A stretch of 64,000 bases of DNA from Anadara kagoshimensis (GCA_021292105.1 CM037857.1:30804365-30868364); one strand, 5' to 3'. Positions 11,688-23,836 are shown, counted from the stretch's first letter. The notes: generated by a model from the sequence alone, not told the origin. Translations and numbers: made by a program.

Positions 11688-11693
11688 AATAAA
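11688..11693 (+). terminator. Candidate poly(A) signal, hexokinase
   Basis: AATAAA 115 bases after the hexokinase stop. A second AATAAA near 12,727 could serve a longer 3' end. Confidence 0.4.
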
Positions 11694-11699
11694 AGAAAA

Positions 11700-13795
11700 T
11701 TGACTTACAAATAGAATTGCCATGCGCTAAAGGAAGTCAGACTAAAAGGAAGTGACCTGTGAACTTTCTGTGTCCATAAACAGCAGCTCATTCATAAATG
11801 CTATTACAATGCAAACTATATTTGAGAAGAATTACGCATAAATGAATTAAATGGAGATTGATGAATTTCGAGCTTTATTAGTGAATCTGCATCTATAGTT
11901 TAAAAAGTGTGATAGTGTTGTTTATTGATAAAACGCAATCAATACAACAGAAAATATGTCAAGATATATACATTTCCCTGCATCATGTTAATTCATATGT
12001 TTTGGCATTTATCAGCTACAAGATTCATTGTGTGTTATATCGTAAAAAACAATGGATGAAAATTACATATTTTAGCAATAGGGTTCGTTCAAGGATTTCT
12101 CTCTCTGTAAGGAAACCACAGACAATTTCTGTCTTCAAAAGTTACATAACAGTGATATATTACACTGGAGAACTGAAAATAAATTTGTTTTTGGGAGTTG
12201 CTGATGAAATAAAAAAGTCGATTAGCATTTGAGGGTGTTCAAAATTCGATAATTGAGAATTTTATAATTAAAATATCAATTTTCGAATAATACCAACATT
12301 TATTACTGTATTAGAATATCTGAAAGGAGTAGTGATGAGGTTTTCTCGCCAGACATAGGCGAGTGTGATGAATTTATTATAAGTTTGCCAGATTGAGTGA
12401 TTTTCTTGATTGGATGAATGCGATTTTGAAAAATGATAGAGTAGGGCAATTTTTGTTCAAATATGGGGTATAAGTGCACATGTGTCTGAATGAGAAAAGT
12501 TGATATATTTGAGGAAGCTGTGCAATCATTCTAATTGCTGCATAAAATAAATTGTGTATTCCCATTACCCAGATTGAAATATGAATAGTGATTGTTTTGC
12601 CGTCACAATTGTTATATTTATTTAGACTTGTTTTAGATTTTTAAAACATTTTCCATTAGATAAGCGCTACAAAATAAGATGTCCCTGTTATAACATAATA
12701 TTAATTACATTCATTTCTATATCAATAAAGCTGTTACGTTTTAAAGTTGTGGTATAACCACACCATTTAATATTATTGAATGCTTTGTCCACCGAAAAGT
12801 CGTTAATTTTATGACGAGTTGTTTGTCATTTCTTTTTTTTGTCGTGTTTGGCTGTTTTATCATTTACTTCAATTCTTTCATGTTTTATTTGCTTTTTGCG
12901 AAATTGTTATGTTTTATTTAGTTGTAAATTTCCTTCTTTGATTTTGTTACTGCCATTTTAATTATAGAAAAATCAACGATAATAGAAAGTGTTCTGTTTA
13001 ATGTGGTAACTTGTTTAACTATATCATTCATTTCTACTTTGTTCCAAGCATTTCCTAGCTAGAAATAATGTAATACTTCATTTGAATCGAGCATATTAAT
13101 GGGTCAATTTTTTCTGGTATTTTTATGCTCACAATGACGACTGGTTGACATTTTAAGTCATAGCGATGCCAAATATTTTATTTACTTAATGTCGCCGTGT
13201 TTTTTAAACGTGTAATGTGTTGTTTGAAAATCTATAAATTGAATTATAAGAAATAAAATATTTTTCTTGTTTTTATTGAATAATGAAAGCATTGGACATT
13301 CTGCACATATAACTGAATTATATATTGTGTAAAATGTTGACTTTGTTCATATCTTGAAGAAAAATTTATTTCATTTCTATAATAAGAGTAAATGTAAAGC
13401 AAGTTTAATAGAGTTAAACAAAGGGTTACTTTGGACACACACAGTTTATTTTACGCACATTATATCCTTACCCTTTTGATTGATGATATGCAGCTTTTTA
13501 TTTGTTTTAAAAGTTTTTAACGTTAACCAAATGTGCTTTCATAATCTTTTAACAGTTTTAAAGGATTAAATTTGTTGTAGTTCAGGTTCTAGTTGTTTGA
13601 AGCTTCGTTAGATTAATCAAATGGTCAGTAAAAAAATTAAAAAAGAATTATGTTAGATTTGAAAATAAGTGGTATAGACAAACAGATTTTATTGGTCCTC
13701 TTCAATATTATAACAACAATATTATTTACTAAATTTTGTTTACAGTCTTATGTTCCTTTTATTCTCAATTGTAGTTACACACGGTTGGGGTTTAG
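11700..13795. other. No gene recognised downstream of hexokinase
   Basis: Probably partly 3' untranslated or intergenic. A 107-codon open frame at 11,909 has chance-like composition and no motif. Confidence 0.5.
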
Positions 13796-13935
13796 ATAGC
13801 TAAACAGAAAATACTGACCTTTCTTGCCTGGTGTAACCTCGCTTGTTTAATTAAATTTACCAGTTTTCAGGATTTTTGCTGTGTTTTCTTGGATTGTGAT
13901 TTAAAAATGGGCCGGTATACATGTTGTATTTGTTT
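13796..13935 (+). repeat. Penelope-like tail block, diverged
   Basis: Ends in GGATTGTGATT and ATGGGCCGGTAT. It precedes the intact hammerhead by about 380 bases on the same strand. Confidence 0.5.
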
Positions 13936-14316
13936 TTGATTTTGAAAACATTACCTGCTTTTCAAGATACACTATTTCACTAACCAACTGGTAACCTTAA
14001 CGAAGCTTGGGCAACCAAGTAACGATAGATATCTTAAGAACTGTTTTTAATTTTTGGTTGTTTAAGTTTTAAAAAGGTTGTTACAAGATGTACATTATTT
14101 AATTTGATGCTATGTTTACTTTTACTTTTATTTGGCTTAAGTGTCACAATCAACTCTTTTTATTAAAAACATTAGAAACATAAAATATGTGTGATGCTGT
14201 AAATAAATATTTAAAAAATACACGATTTTAAAGAAACCTCCATATTGTCAATTTCAGCTTTGAATAGTAGCTTTTCAACATCTTCAAAATAATTTTGGTT
14301 TCATAATTTTGGTCCA

Positions 14317-14362
14317 AGCACTACTGATGAGGAATTGTATTCCGAAACGGCCGTCTAGTGCT
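14317..14362 (+). ncRNA. Hammerhead ribozyme, minimal type I, all core bases present
   Basis: Stem I AGCACTA (14317-14323) pairs perfectly with TAGTGCT (14356-14362). Core CTGATGA is at 14324-14330 and GAAA at 14344-14347. Stem II GGAAT/ATTCC (14331-14335 with 14339-14343) closes a TGT loop. Stem III is two pairs (A14347-T14354, C14348-G14353) with loop GGCC. The cleavage triplet is GTC, predicted cut after C14355. Such minimal type I forms with a very short stem III are known from Penelope-like elements and retrozymes and often act as dimers. It lies 2.7 kb beyond the hexokinase stop on the same strand, after a tail block. Confidence 0.88.
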
Positions 14363-14399
14363 GTAAAGTTAAAACTGGTATAATATGTAAATATCACAA

Positions 14400-15546
14400 A
14401 CAAACGAAATTTGTGTGATATCAAATTTGCCAGATTTTAAGCTTTTGATGGTGTCAGTTCAGGATTGATTGTTAACCATAGGATTGGTCTTTCATAAGTA
14501 GGATCTTAATAAACAAACTTTCATTATGAAAGTAAAAAAAGTTCAAGTCATTGTTCAAGAATTAAAACTATAGTCTGGTAAGTCAAATGGAAATCATGTG
14601 ATATTTAAGATTAGACATAGAAGTCATAAGTTGTTAGAAAGGTTTAAAAAAATTATCCCATATATTTAAGAGCTTTTGGTTGTTTTTGATGCCAGTACAA
14701 GTTTTCCTTTGCGTCGTTACATGCTTACAAAAGTATTGTTATTTAATTACCATTTTAGTTCACTGTTGCTTAGTTACCGGGTTTCGAGTGTTCTGTTTTT
14801 GAGTAACCGGCATGTGAATTTGCTATTACCTGGATACAGGCCTGCAAGTTTACTGTTTCCGATTTTCTGATTTACAGACTTGCAAGTTTACTGATGCTTA
14901 GAGACAGGTTTACCATTTTCTGGTAAATGATCAAGGTTTCATATAATTTATCAATTGTCACCAAACCAACATTAGCACGGTAATTTTTTAAAATCAAAAT
15001 CTCGTGAAATTATGATTGGAAATTTCTTAAATTGATTGCAAAACCTGGGATAGTTTACCTCACAGATGATTATATGTTCTATCTTTTAAGAATTCTATGT
15101 GTCTGATTATTATATACTCTTTTTAAACCAAAATACTTCATTAATGAATCTCAAGACGTACCAGCTGTATACTAAACTCATACTTAAAGTAAAACGAAAT
15201 GTCAAATGTACGTTAATATGTTTTAGTTAGCCTACGTGTTGTCTGTTTTGTTGTTTTTGTTTTTGTTTTTGTTTTTGGTGTTTTTTTGTGTCTTTTTACA
15301 AAACAAGTAGAGGAGTTTAAACTTTAATAGATTATAGTTCAAGGTAGTGTGTGGGCGTGGTATAAATGGAAGTCCTACTTTCTATTTTGTCTGCTTAATT
15401 TTGGTTAGAATTTCTTTAAAGTATTTCTTACATTGAGTGATAAAACTATTTTTATAGAAAAGTTATTTCTACAAAAGAAGGGGATCTGTGGTCAGAAATA
15501 TAGATAGTCAAAACTGGACAACTTTAAACTATCTTAACGGTTACGT

Positions 15547-15598
<52 letters not shown>

Positions 15599-17180
15599 GA
15601 AGTATTCGTATACTTAAGATAGCTTAAAGTTTAGAGTTATACAGTTCAGATCTAGCGAGGTTCTGTTGCGTCTATGATTGTTAAATTTATTTGTTTTTAA
15701 TTTTATCTGTTAAATTTTTAAAAATAAGGAATTCGAGATGCAATAATATACAACCTATATATAATATTCGATAAATATGAAACCGGTTACAAGATAAATC
15801 AAAGGAAACAATTTCCTCTTAGAATCTCATTTATATAGTTACATCTCCCTGGTCAAAAGCTGTCCTAAAATCAAAATCTTAATGGACTTTAAGCTGTTGT
15901 TAAGCCGCTTAAATGTGACTTAGGTTTTAAGATCAAACACTACTTGAGGATTTCTCTGTTATTAACCTATGAAAATATTAAGAGATTATAAAATACTTGT
16001 ATAACAAGCCATGTTGTTGTACATTTCAATTATTTTCTGTGATGCTCGTAATGACGCACTTGTTATATTTGAAAGAAATTGTTATGTTATGCCTTTTGAA
16101 GAGTCATATGGACTTTGATGGCTATTTTGGCATCGTTTACTAACCTATTTATTATGATTAGACCATATTCTGGCGAATTAACAGTATTCAGTAATGCATC
16201 TTAGAGTAAAAAATAATTAAATAAATAAATAAATAAGAAAAAACATAAAAATTAGTAAATAAATAAATATACAAGTTGAAAAATGAAACAAAAATTATAA
16301 TTAATAACTTCACTTTATCGAAATTATTCAGATTTGGCAAAGACCTTTGAGGATTCATATCAAAAATACTTCAGATTAAAGAGTATTAAAAATTCATAAT
16401 TCAACAATAAAGGAATCCTGATTTTCCGGTATACGGTCTCGCACGAGCTGTATATACCGGAAATTGTAGGTCAAAATGAAGCCAAAATCGCCATTTGAGT
16501 TCATATAATTCTTTAATCCGTATGTTTGTATGTTTCGTTTCATCCATAAAATGATGGAGTTATACTCGATGTAGAAACTTAGTTTGTTACAATTGAGATT
16601 TGTTCTACATTTGATCTAATGGGTTTAATAAAACCGACATTTGAACGATTTCGTTGTTACAAACGACACTTGAACGAATGTCTGCTACATAAAACATTAA
16701 ACTTTCCACCCTGGGTTCGGTAACTCGGATCTATCACCATGGTTTCGGAAACTTAACGCCTTTATATGATACTGATGTTAAGTTTTACTTACCATTAAGA
16801 TAGCTTAGAGTTACCCAAACCCCGGTCTGCTGTTTGTGCGTTTGTCCCAGTCACCCGGACCCCGGTCTGTGTCTGTGTGTCTGTCAATATATTTGATTTA
16901 TAATAATATATGGATTGGCTAAAAAAGTTTATTTTGCTGACCTAACATGATCAGGGTGTTACGGAGCATCATCAAATGAGATCATTTTCTGAATTTGGCC
17001 ACAAGTATAGTTACAAGACAAGCAGCGCAAAACTGAAATGAATTCTGTAATTTGAAATTAATATTGAAAAATAAGCATAAAAATCAAATTTAGGGCAATT
17101 TCAATGTGACGAGCCTTATTATGCAAAATTTTTTATTTCTTATTTGTTTGAATTTCTTCTATTTGTAAACTGAAACTGTT
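14400..17180. other. Intergenic, no gene recognised
   Basis: Contains the two microsatellites noted, a short hairpin (ATCACAAACAAACGAAATTT GTGTGAT at 14,390) and weak GTTTACTG repeats at 14,690-14,900. Confidence 0.5.
15249..15597. repeat. (TTTTTG)n and (AC)n microsatellites
   Basis: TTTTTG repeats at 15,249-15,280 and about 20 AC units at 15,550-15,591. Confidence 0.9.
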
Positions 17181-17186
17181 TGTATG

Positions 17187-17189
<3 letters not shown>

Positions 17190-17233
<44 letters not shown>
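17190..17233. repeat. (TC)n microsatellite
   Basis: About 21 TC units. Confidence 0.95.
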
Positions 17234-17236
<3 letters not shown>

Positions 17237-17439
17237 ACTTGAACAAGTATGTTAATCTTGTGTTTCAACTACAGTCACAGCTGTGAAGACAGATATTTTA
17301 ATCTGTGGCACATTGTTGGTGTCTTATGTTGAATACATTATGTATAATGTAAATAAATAAATAAACGAAAGCATAATGAAACAGGTGTAATATTATTTGT
17401 TTCCGATTAACTTGATTGAGTGAATGGTTGATGGGATTT

Positions 17440-17765
17440 TAAATTGTAGTCAAAAATATTTCACTGATATCGAAACTTCACCAGGTATAAATGATGTTGC
17501 AGAAAGTTTTACCTTTGCAGTGCGCTCAGGGCAATGTGCAGTGACTGTTCTTTAACATGCCACGCCCGCTTTGACACGGGTCATCGGTTTTTAAGGTCTT
17601 TTCCGAAGGACCCTTTGACTTTCCTTTTAAAATGCAGAGTGTTTGGTGAAAGAACAGTCGCTGCCTATTTCTAAACCTTGGTCAGATCCGAGCGAGGTTG
17701 GAATCCACGACCTTCCACATACAAAGCGAGCACTCTACTGAACTGAGCTGCAGTGATGGTATTTT
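17440..17765 (-). repeat. tRNA-derived SINE (family S1)
   Basis: On the minus strand the head (17,765 to about 17,690) has an A-box-like GCAGCTCAGTTCAGTAGAGT and a B-box-like GGATTCCAACC, followed by a body with TCCGAAGGA and GCACATTGCCC. Confidence 0.7.
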
Positions 17766-17781
17766 CTAATTAACTGTATAA

Positions 17782-18029
17782 GGTAAACAACATTGACCTG
17801 TCCGCTTGACCTTTCATTAGATATGTTCATATAGGAGGTTTCACCCAACATGCATCTCTTATAAACACATAACTTTGGGTTAACATTTTCCTTAATGTCT
17901 TTACCACTAGACCTTTAAATAGGGATTTTCTATGATGTAGACTAAACAAACATTACTTTTCACTAAACATGAATGCACTCGTGCAAGAAGTAGAATAAAG
18001 GTCAAACGAACAGGTCAGTGTTGTTAACC
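17782..18029. mobile_element. MITE family 1, diverged copy
   Basis: Left GGTAAACAACATTGACCTGT; right AGGTCAAACGAACAGGTCAG then GTTGTTAACC. Internal sequence shares only the outer 60 bases with other copies. Confidence 0.75.
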
Positions 18030-18224
18030 CATGTAGGTTATTCACGATCAGGTCTGGGATCCTGTGGACAGTTTCAAAGCTCTGTTAGCTAAACAAGTTG
18101 GTAAACCAACTTTTATATTTTGTGTTTTAGGGTATATTTCTGAAATTTCCGTTAAAAATAATGCAAAAATGTTATTAATAATTAAAAGCGGTAACTTCGA
18201 TTTAAGAAATGCTAGTTGACCAAG

Positions 18225-18345
18225 ATATATATGGATAGCTAGTTATCGAAAAGCTAACAGCTGTCGGCATGCTGTCGATATATTGCTCACAAGGAGTTCA
18301 GAAGCTTAATGTTAAACTTTCGACAGGCCTTTACTATACCGAGTC
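18225..18345. mobile_element. MITE family 2, right half
   Basis: Ends in TGTTAAACTTTCGACAGGCC; the left end is missing. Confidence 0.5.
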
Positions 18346-18552
18346 ATTAAAACAAAGTCTCAAGGGGATTTTTATATGATATAGATTATCTACCACTTAA
18401 ACTCATTCTATTTAATTTTCTGTTTGCTTATTTGAAGGCAAATGAATAATTAATTATTCCTTCCGAAGGTAATATTGATGCTGGTTAATGGGTATGCTTT
18501 TAAAGTGCTCTGATATTGCAATGACTTACTTTTTTGTTTTAGAATCCTCTTT

Positions 18553-18650
18553 AAACTGAAGCATATACCCCGAAGAATCCCATTACTTCAAATAACGCAA
18601 GAGATGAAAGACTTGTTTTGTGATTTCAAACAGTACAAATACTCAGGTTT
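18553..18650 (+). CDS. Unassigned exon-like segment
   Basis: A strong acceptor context (cttttttgttttag, ending at 18541) is followed by an open frame that reads LKLKHIPRRIPLLQITQEMK and continues to about 18,846. The donor is weak (GTTTGA near 18,646) or absent. I do not recognise the protein. Three 57-bp tandem copies follow. It may be a terminal exon of an unknown gene or part of an old element. Confidence 0.2.
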
Positions 18651-18822
18651 GAAACTTATCCTAGCTCAAATAAACCTTAATGAAGTAAGGATTTTCACTC
18701 CTTTATTCTTGGTAGTATATATTGTTTCAACTCTCTTACAAGTGGGGTTATTTAAGCTTGATTATTCACTTAACGCCCTAATGGAAGCTTATCTTATAGA
18801 ATTCCAGTCTTTGTCGTCTGAA

Positions 18823-18965
18823 AGTTCAGGTTTTGTTAAAATATAGTCTTAAAATCAGTGGAACGGAGTTGTCAGGATTTGTTAAAATATAGTCTTAAAA
18901 TCATTGCATCGGAGTTGTCAGGTTTTGTTAAAATATAGTCTCAAAATCTGTAGATCGGAGTAATG
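18823..18965 (+). repeat. Three tandem copies of a 57-base unit
   Basis: TTGTTAAAATATAGTCTTAA AATC...GGAGTTGTCAGG repeated with few changes. Confidence 0.8.
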
Positions 18966-19029
18966 TGTTTTACGCCCAAGTTATGATTATTTCCCAATCT
19001 TTCTAAAAAGGAGTGGTGTTATGAATACA

Positions 19030-20040
19030 AGTTGTAATCAAAAACAAACATACTAATCCATATCCGAATCCAGAAGCAAAGTAAAAACTTTGGAACTGAC
19101 AAGTTAGGTTATACACGTGAACTTTCACCAGGGAAGCGAGGCCGTGCGCTCCGGAAGGGTAAGCACCTCCTGTTTAGCTAGCTACACCCGCCACGTGTGT
19201 AATCAAAATTGTGTGAAAGGAACATGGAACTATGAGACGTCAAATATATCCAAGGCAATCCTGGACACAGAGACATCAAACTTGTCAACAATACTGTGAT
19301 GACGGCCATAAAACTTTTTAAGGGCCTTGATAAGCCTAGGCTTGCAATATCCCTGAGTCAACAATTTATTTGCAAGCAGCCTACTTCGTTGTACAAAGTC
19401 CCCGTAGTGGGAACAAGCTCTATCATAGCGTATTAATGGGGAAACAAATACACCATAAGCAGGAGAAGCAGGTATATTAGGCTGCATAAAAAGGAAAGTT
19501 GAAAATAAAAAAATTGAAGTAATCACGTTTGTCATAAGGTTTCAAATGTAGCCTTTCGTGTGCGTCATAAATCAGGTATAAGTCTAAATATGAAGCAGAA
19601 CTTGAGGGATCAGTCGTGTCTTTTATTTCAAGCTCACTACGATAGATGACATTTACATAGTCTGCAAATTTAGGATAATTAAGAGACAGAACGTCCTCTA
19701 TATATCTGTATGTTGAGTTGAATGATTTGGCGACAGTCTTCTCTCCAGATTTAACAAGGTTCTGCATAAATTCTGCTTCATAAAAACAAAGAAACAAATC
19801 AGCAAGCAATGGTGCACAGTTTGTACCCATTGGTATACCGATTGTTTGCTGACAAACTATATTACCAAACACAACAAATATGTTATCTTTCAAAAACTCC
19901 AACATTTTGTTGATGGTATCTTCAGTATATTTTTGTTTGGAATCCGTATGATGCTTGACAAAATAACCAGAATCCCTGTTCACCACCAGATATTTGTATC
20001 TTGGCTTACCAAGATATCTTGTATCTTGTAAACATTTGTT
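19030..20040 (-). pseudogene. Penelope-like element: reverse transcriptase and tail, broken
   Basis: Reading leftward from 20,040: KYLVVNRDSGYF, IGIPMGTNCAPLLADLFL, STYRYIEDVLSL, SYLDLYL and PYDKRDYFNF, then a frameshift near 19,510 and [33 protein letters not shown] and VSRIALDIF before a stop near 19,232. This is the RT of a Penelope-like element; the catalytic YxDD reads YIED, so it is dead. No endonuclease follows the RT; instead the sequence runs straight into the tail block (19,030-19,230) that is dispersed through the window. Relatives with an N-terminal GIY-YIG (Naiad type) also end like this, which fits but does not prove that placement. 5'-truncated. Confidence 0.8.
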
Positions 20041-20184
20041 ATATAAAAAGAGAAATATCTTTCAAAATGCATAAAAGTGGAATGGTATAATAGTGTTTAC
20101 GCTTTATTCAAGATGCTTTTAACATCTTTCTCAAAAAGATTGGTGTTATGAATAAAATATGTAAAAACTTGTTATATAAAAGTG

Positions 20185-20223
<39 letters not shown>

Positions 20224-20340
20224 AAATGCATGAGTGGAGTGGAGTGGAGTATTAGTGTTTTACGCCCTAATCAAGATGTTTTTCAAAACTTTCTTAAATG
20301 AGTGTTATGAATAAAATATGTAAAAATTAGCTCAGTGTTA
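20040..20340 (+). repeat. Duplicated SINE-like unit around a 36-base A tract
   Basis: TTGTTATATAAAA..., TTTCAAAATGCAT..., GTTATGAATAAAATATGTAA occur twice about 190 bases apart; between them lies A36 (20,185-20,220). Confidence 0.55.
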
Positions 20341-20449
20341 AAAGTTCGACAGATCTGTACTGTATCTGTTGTAAGAACTTCTAAACGGGTGGAAACTTGA
20401 TTTACACCACTAAATAGAATTTTGGCATTTTTAAATTATAGTTTGTTGT

Positions 20450-20705
20450 TTGTTGATGTCTCTGTGTCCAGGATTGCCCTTGATATATTTGACGTCTTAT
20501 AATTCAATGTTCCTTTCACACAACTTTGATCACACACGTGGCGGGTGAACAGTAGCTAGCTAAGCTGGAGGTGCTTACCCTTCCGGAGCACACGGCTACA
20601 CTTCCCTGGTGGAAGGTCATGTGTCTAACCCAACTTGTAAGTTCCAAAGTTTTTACTTTGCTTTTTTATTGTGATTCGGACATGGATAAGAATGTTTGTT
20701 TATGA
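20450..20705 (+). repeat. Penelope-like tail block
   Basis: From the RT end (GATGTCTCTGTGTCCAGGAT) to GATTCGGACATGG. With the inverted copy at 19,030 it brackets a 1.6-kb segment. Confidence 0.7.
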
Positions 20706-21014
20706 TTGTCACAATGTATTTCTTATTATCACATTTAACGAATCACTCTTTTGCAATCAACCATAACCATTAACCATAGGCAAAATTAATTTAAATGTAT
20801 TTTATTATGGCACAATATGACTACACTTATTGAAGGGATGTAAAATCCATGTCATTGATAATTCAATCGCCCGTTTTGCATTTGATTCTTGAAATTGAAA
20901 ATGAATAATTTATTATTTTCCTAAAGGTAAAATTGATACTTTGATGACATTGGATAAATGCCAAAATATTATTATATTTATTTATTAAAAAAAATAAAAA
21001 AAATATTCAAATTG

Positions 21015-21205
21015 GGTTTGCCGCTGTACCACGTAATCAATATCTCTTTACGTTTGTGCGGAATGTTTTGGAAACAAGTTAACATAAAACATCCTGGAAT
21101 AACGTCGTTTTTACGAAAAAACGACATCTTATGCGATTCCATATTCATTGGAAATAAGTATTCCGCACACACGTTAGAGGGTGTCACGTGATACCGCGAC
21201 GGACC
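21015..21205. mobile_element. Palindromic MITE
   Basis: Nested inverted repeats: outer CGCTGTACCACGT with CACGTGATACCGCG, middle TGCGGAATGTTTTGG with its inverse, and a perfect central hairpin GTCGTTTTT/AAAAACGAC at 21,105-21,126. Confidence 0.65.
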
Positions 21206-21375
21206 CCATTTTTAGGGATGCCGAATGGTCTAAAGAGCGGGCTTACGGATGAAAGCGTCTTTCAACACCTAGGTTCGAAACTCACTCGGGACAGATCCTA
21301 GTGTGAGAACGTTTGTCGGTACGTTTGCCGTTGTTTTTCCCCGGTCATTCTGGTTTCTAGCTGTTAAGTTTCGGC
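21205..21375 (+). repeat. SINE with tRNA-Leu/Ser-like head (family S2)
   Basis: GATGCCGAATGGTCTAAAGA resembles an A box of long-arm tRNAs and GGTTCGAAACTC a B box, followed by CTCGGGACAGATCCTAGTGT. Too degenerate for a tRNA gene. Confidence 0.55.
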
Positions 21376-21764
21376 GTTCAAACTACAATACCTTACCACT
21401 GCAACGGTCGACCACGCGCAAGACATACAAAAGAATCCTGCATCCCCATCTCTATGAAGGTGATATCGATTTTTCGGAACTAGAGTGACGACAAAATTAT
21501 GGACGAGCAAAATAAAAAGACTTTTTAAACACATAACATGGCGATATTGTCGACACTGGTGTTCAGAGAGGTCGGTACTATGAAATTCATGACAGGACTG
21601 GTCAGTAAAAAACCTTCCCTGCATATTGCCCTAATCATAAAGGCTAAAATGTCTGCCTTTTCACTTATAGTTGGTGACGTCTCGATATCAGTGAAATACT
21701 CTTGACTGGGACATAAAATCCTTTTCAACCAATCAATCAATATGATTTTGTCCAACTAACCACT

Positions 21765-22828
21765 ACCGTGATCCGAGAGCTATTTAGACTACTTCCTGTT
21801 TGGATTGAGACGGTATAGGGGATTCCCGATCTTCCAACTTGCAATATATAGTGTTTATATCATGAGGGAATCATCTGAACTGTGTATCTGTTAATCATGA
21901 ACCCTAACCGCTACTTAGGCATTGGGTGGATCTTCCCATACAAAAGGTCAAAGGCCAATGATATTTGCGATATAAAAAGATTTTGAGAGTCATTCTCTGT
22001 ATCTTTGCATGTAGAAGGTGTTGATAATATCCTATTTACTTATTTATGGGTTCTGTGTCAAACCAACAAAATGCGTAAACAACCGTTTTCATGGTAACCG
22101 ATCGCAAAGAACTCAATCCCTTAAATTTTAAGTTGTTTGGGGTACATGGCCTTTATCTTTAAAATTGCTCAAGTTGATCTTAAATGATAGACAAGTTTTT
22201 GGTTTGCAATCTGTGATTACCTAGGCACTTGGTAAACATAACCATGACAGAATATCAAAATTAGAACTCCACTAAAAATTAATCAGTTTCAAAACTCAAG
22301 CAAATGTGATTTGGACAATTACCTTTATTCACTAATTGGTTTTAATTTGCTTCGATTTAATCAAAACTTTTGAAGCTATATGCTGTTATTACAAAAAGGG
22401 GGTAAGTGTTTTTGTTATCAGAATTATAAGTTTGAGTCAATCAACATTTTCAAAAACCTTGCCTATTACTCATCAAATACATGTGGGGATATTATAGGCC
22501 ATTATTCATCATTACAATAATAATGCCCACATAGATCGATACATAATAAGGTGGAAATTTAGTGCCTATCAAATAAAATTGACTTGATAATAGTGCAATT
22601 AGTAATAATGTTATATACCATTTTTATACAATATTTTGCATTATTTAGTAGCCCTTACTTCAACGTAAATTATTTTCTACCACAGCAGGCAAGATTTGTT
22701 AGCTGAGAGTTAAACAATTGACAAGACTGTGGTTTACTGTTTGTAACACAACAAACAGATAACATCTACCGAACATTCTTTCTGCAGGGCAGATTGTTTT
22801 AATTGTTTGATGAAATTGAAATATTAAA
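21765..22828. other. No feature recognised
   Basis: AT-rich with no frame above chance. Confidence 0.5.
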
Positions 22829-23836
22829 CAAGAGGCCCATTGGGCCTGATGCGCTCACCTGATAAATAATAGCTCGAATGTCAAATGTCAAAATCTTTCA
22901 TAATAGTAACGATTTGAGGCTAAATTGTGAAAACAGTAGTACAAAAGTAAAAATACTAAAATACTTGGTCATTTTGGCATTTTTTGGTATCTGTGACCTA
23001 ATATACATGCCTATATAAAATGTTTATATTTTTGAGAAATTAACAATTTCAATATTATTTTGCATCTGTGACCTTGACCTTTGAACCATGACCTTTTTCT
23101 ACACATCAAAATGATCGTTGTATCAATACCTATAACATTCTAATATACATGCCTATACAAAATGTTAATAGTTTTCAAGATAAATAACCATTTCAGTATT
23201 TTTTTGCATCTGTGACCTTGACCTTTGAACCTTTATACATCAAAATGATCATTGTATCAATATCTACAACATTCTAATATACATCCCTATAAAAAGTTTA
23301 TAGTTTTCGAGATAATAATTAAAATCAGAGGTAAAAAAATTAGGTCATGAAAATCACAATTGACCTTGACCAAGTTATGAAGATAATAACAAGAATATGT
23401 CAAAACTGAAAACCCCATGTCATTATCTGGTCAAATAGTCCAGTTATAAGAATTTGAAGCTATTTTACGATTTTTTCAAAATTAAACGCAAATTCGCGTT
23501 ACACATTTTTCGACCAAATTTCATGAAATGAACAAAGTTTAGTCTTAAAACTCCAGAGAAATTAAATATTACATCAGAATTTTTCTCCAATGTTTGCTTT
23601 CGGAGAAGAAGATTTTTTTTAGAATTTTGCACCCCAAGGTAACTATGACCTAGTTTTGGTAGCTATGGCAACTCCACGAACAATTCTGAATTGCATCACC
23701 CCATACATGCTTCTGACCAAGTTTCATTGGAATCTGTCCTGTAGTTTCAGAGGAGAATTTGAAAATAGGTGTTAACGACGCACGCACGCACCCACACACA
23801 TACACACGCTGCGCTATGCCATACAGGTGAGCTAAA
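22829..23836. mobile_element. 1-kb non-autonomous element with AACAAGAGGCCC start
   Basis: Begins AACAAGAGGCCCATTGGGCC, then GCGCTCACCTGA; ends CATACAGGTGAGCTAAAA, so CTCACCTG/CAGGTGAG are inverted subterminal sites. Inside are three direct repeats of about 105-120 bases, with GACCTTGACCTTTGAACC and ACATCAAAATGATCGTTG. A common bivalve-type repeat by my recollection; no coding frame. Confidence 0.65.

Noticed and set aside
11909-12232. 107-codon frame after hexokinase
   Set aside because: No domain, no splice context, probably 3' untranslated or intergenic.
21211-21290. tRNA-Leu/Ser-like sequence
   Set aside because: A and B boxes are recognisable but no cloverleaf closes properly; it is the head of a SINE.
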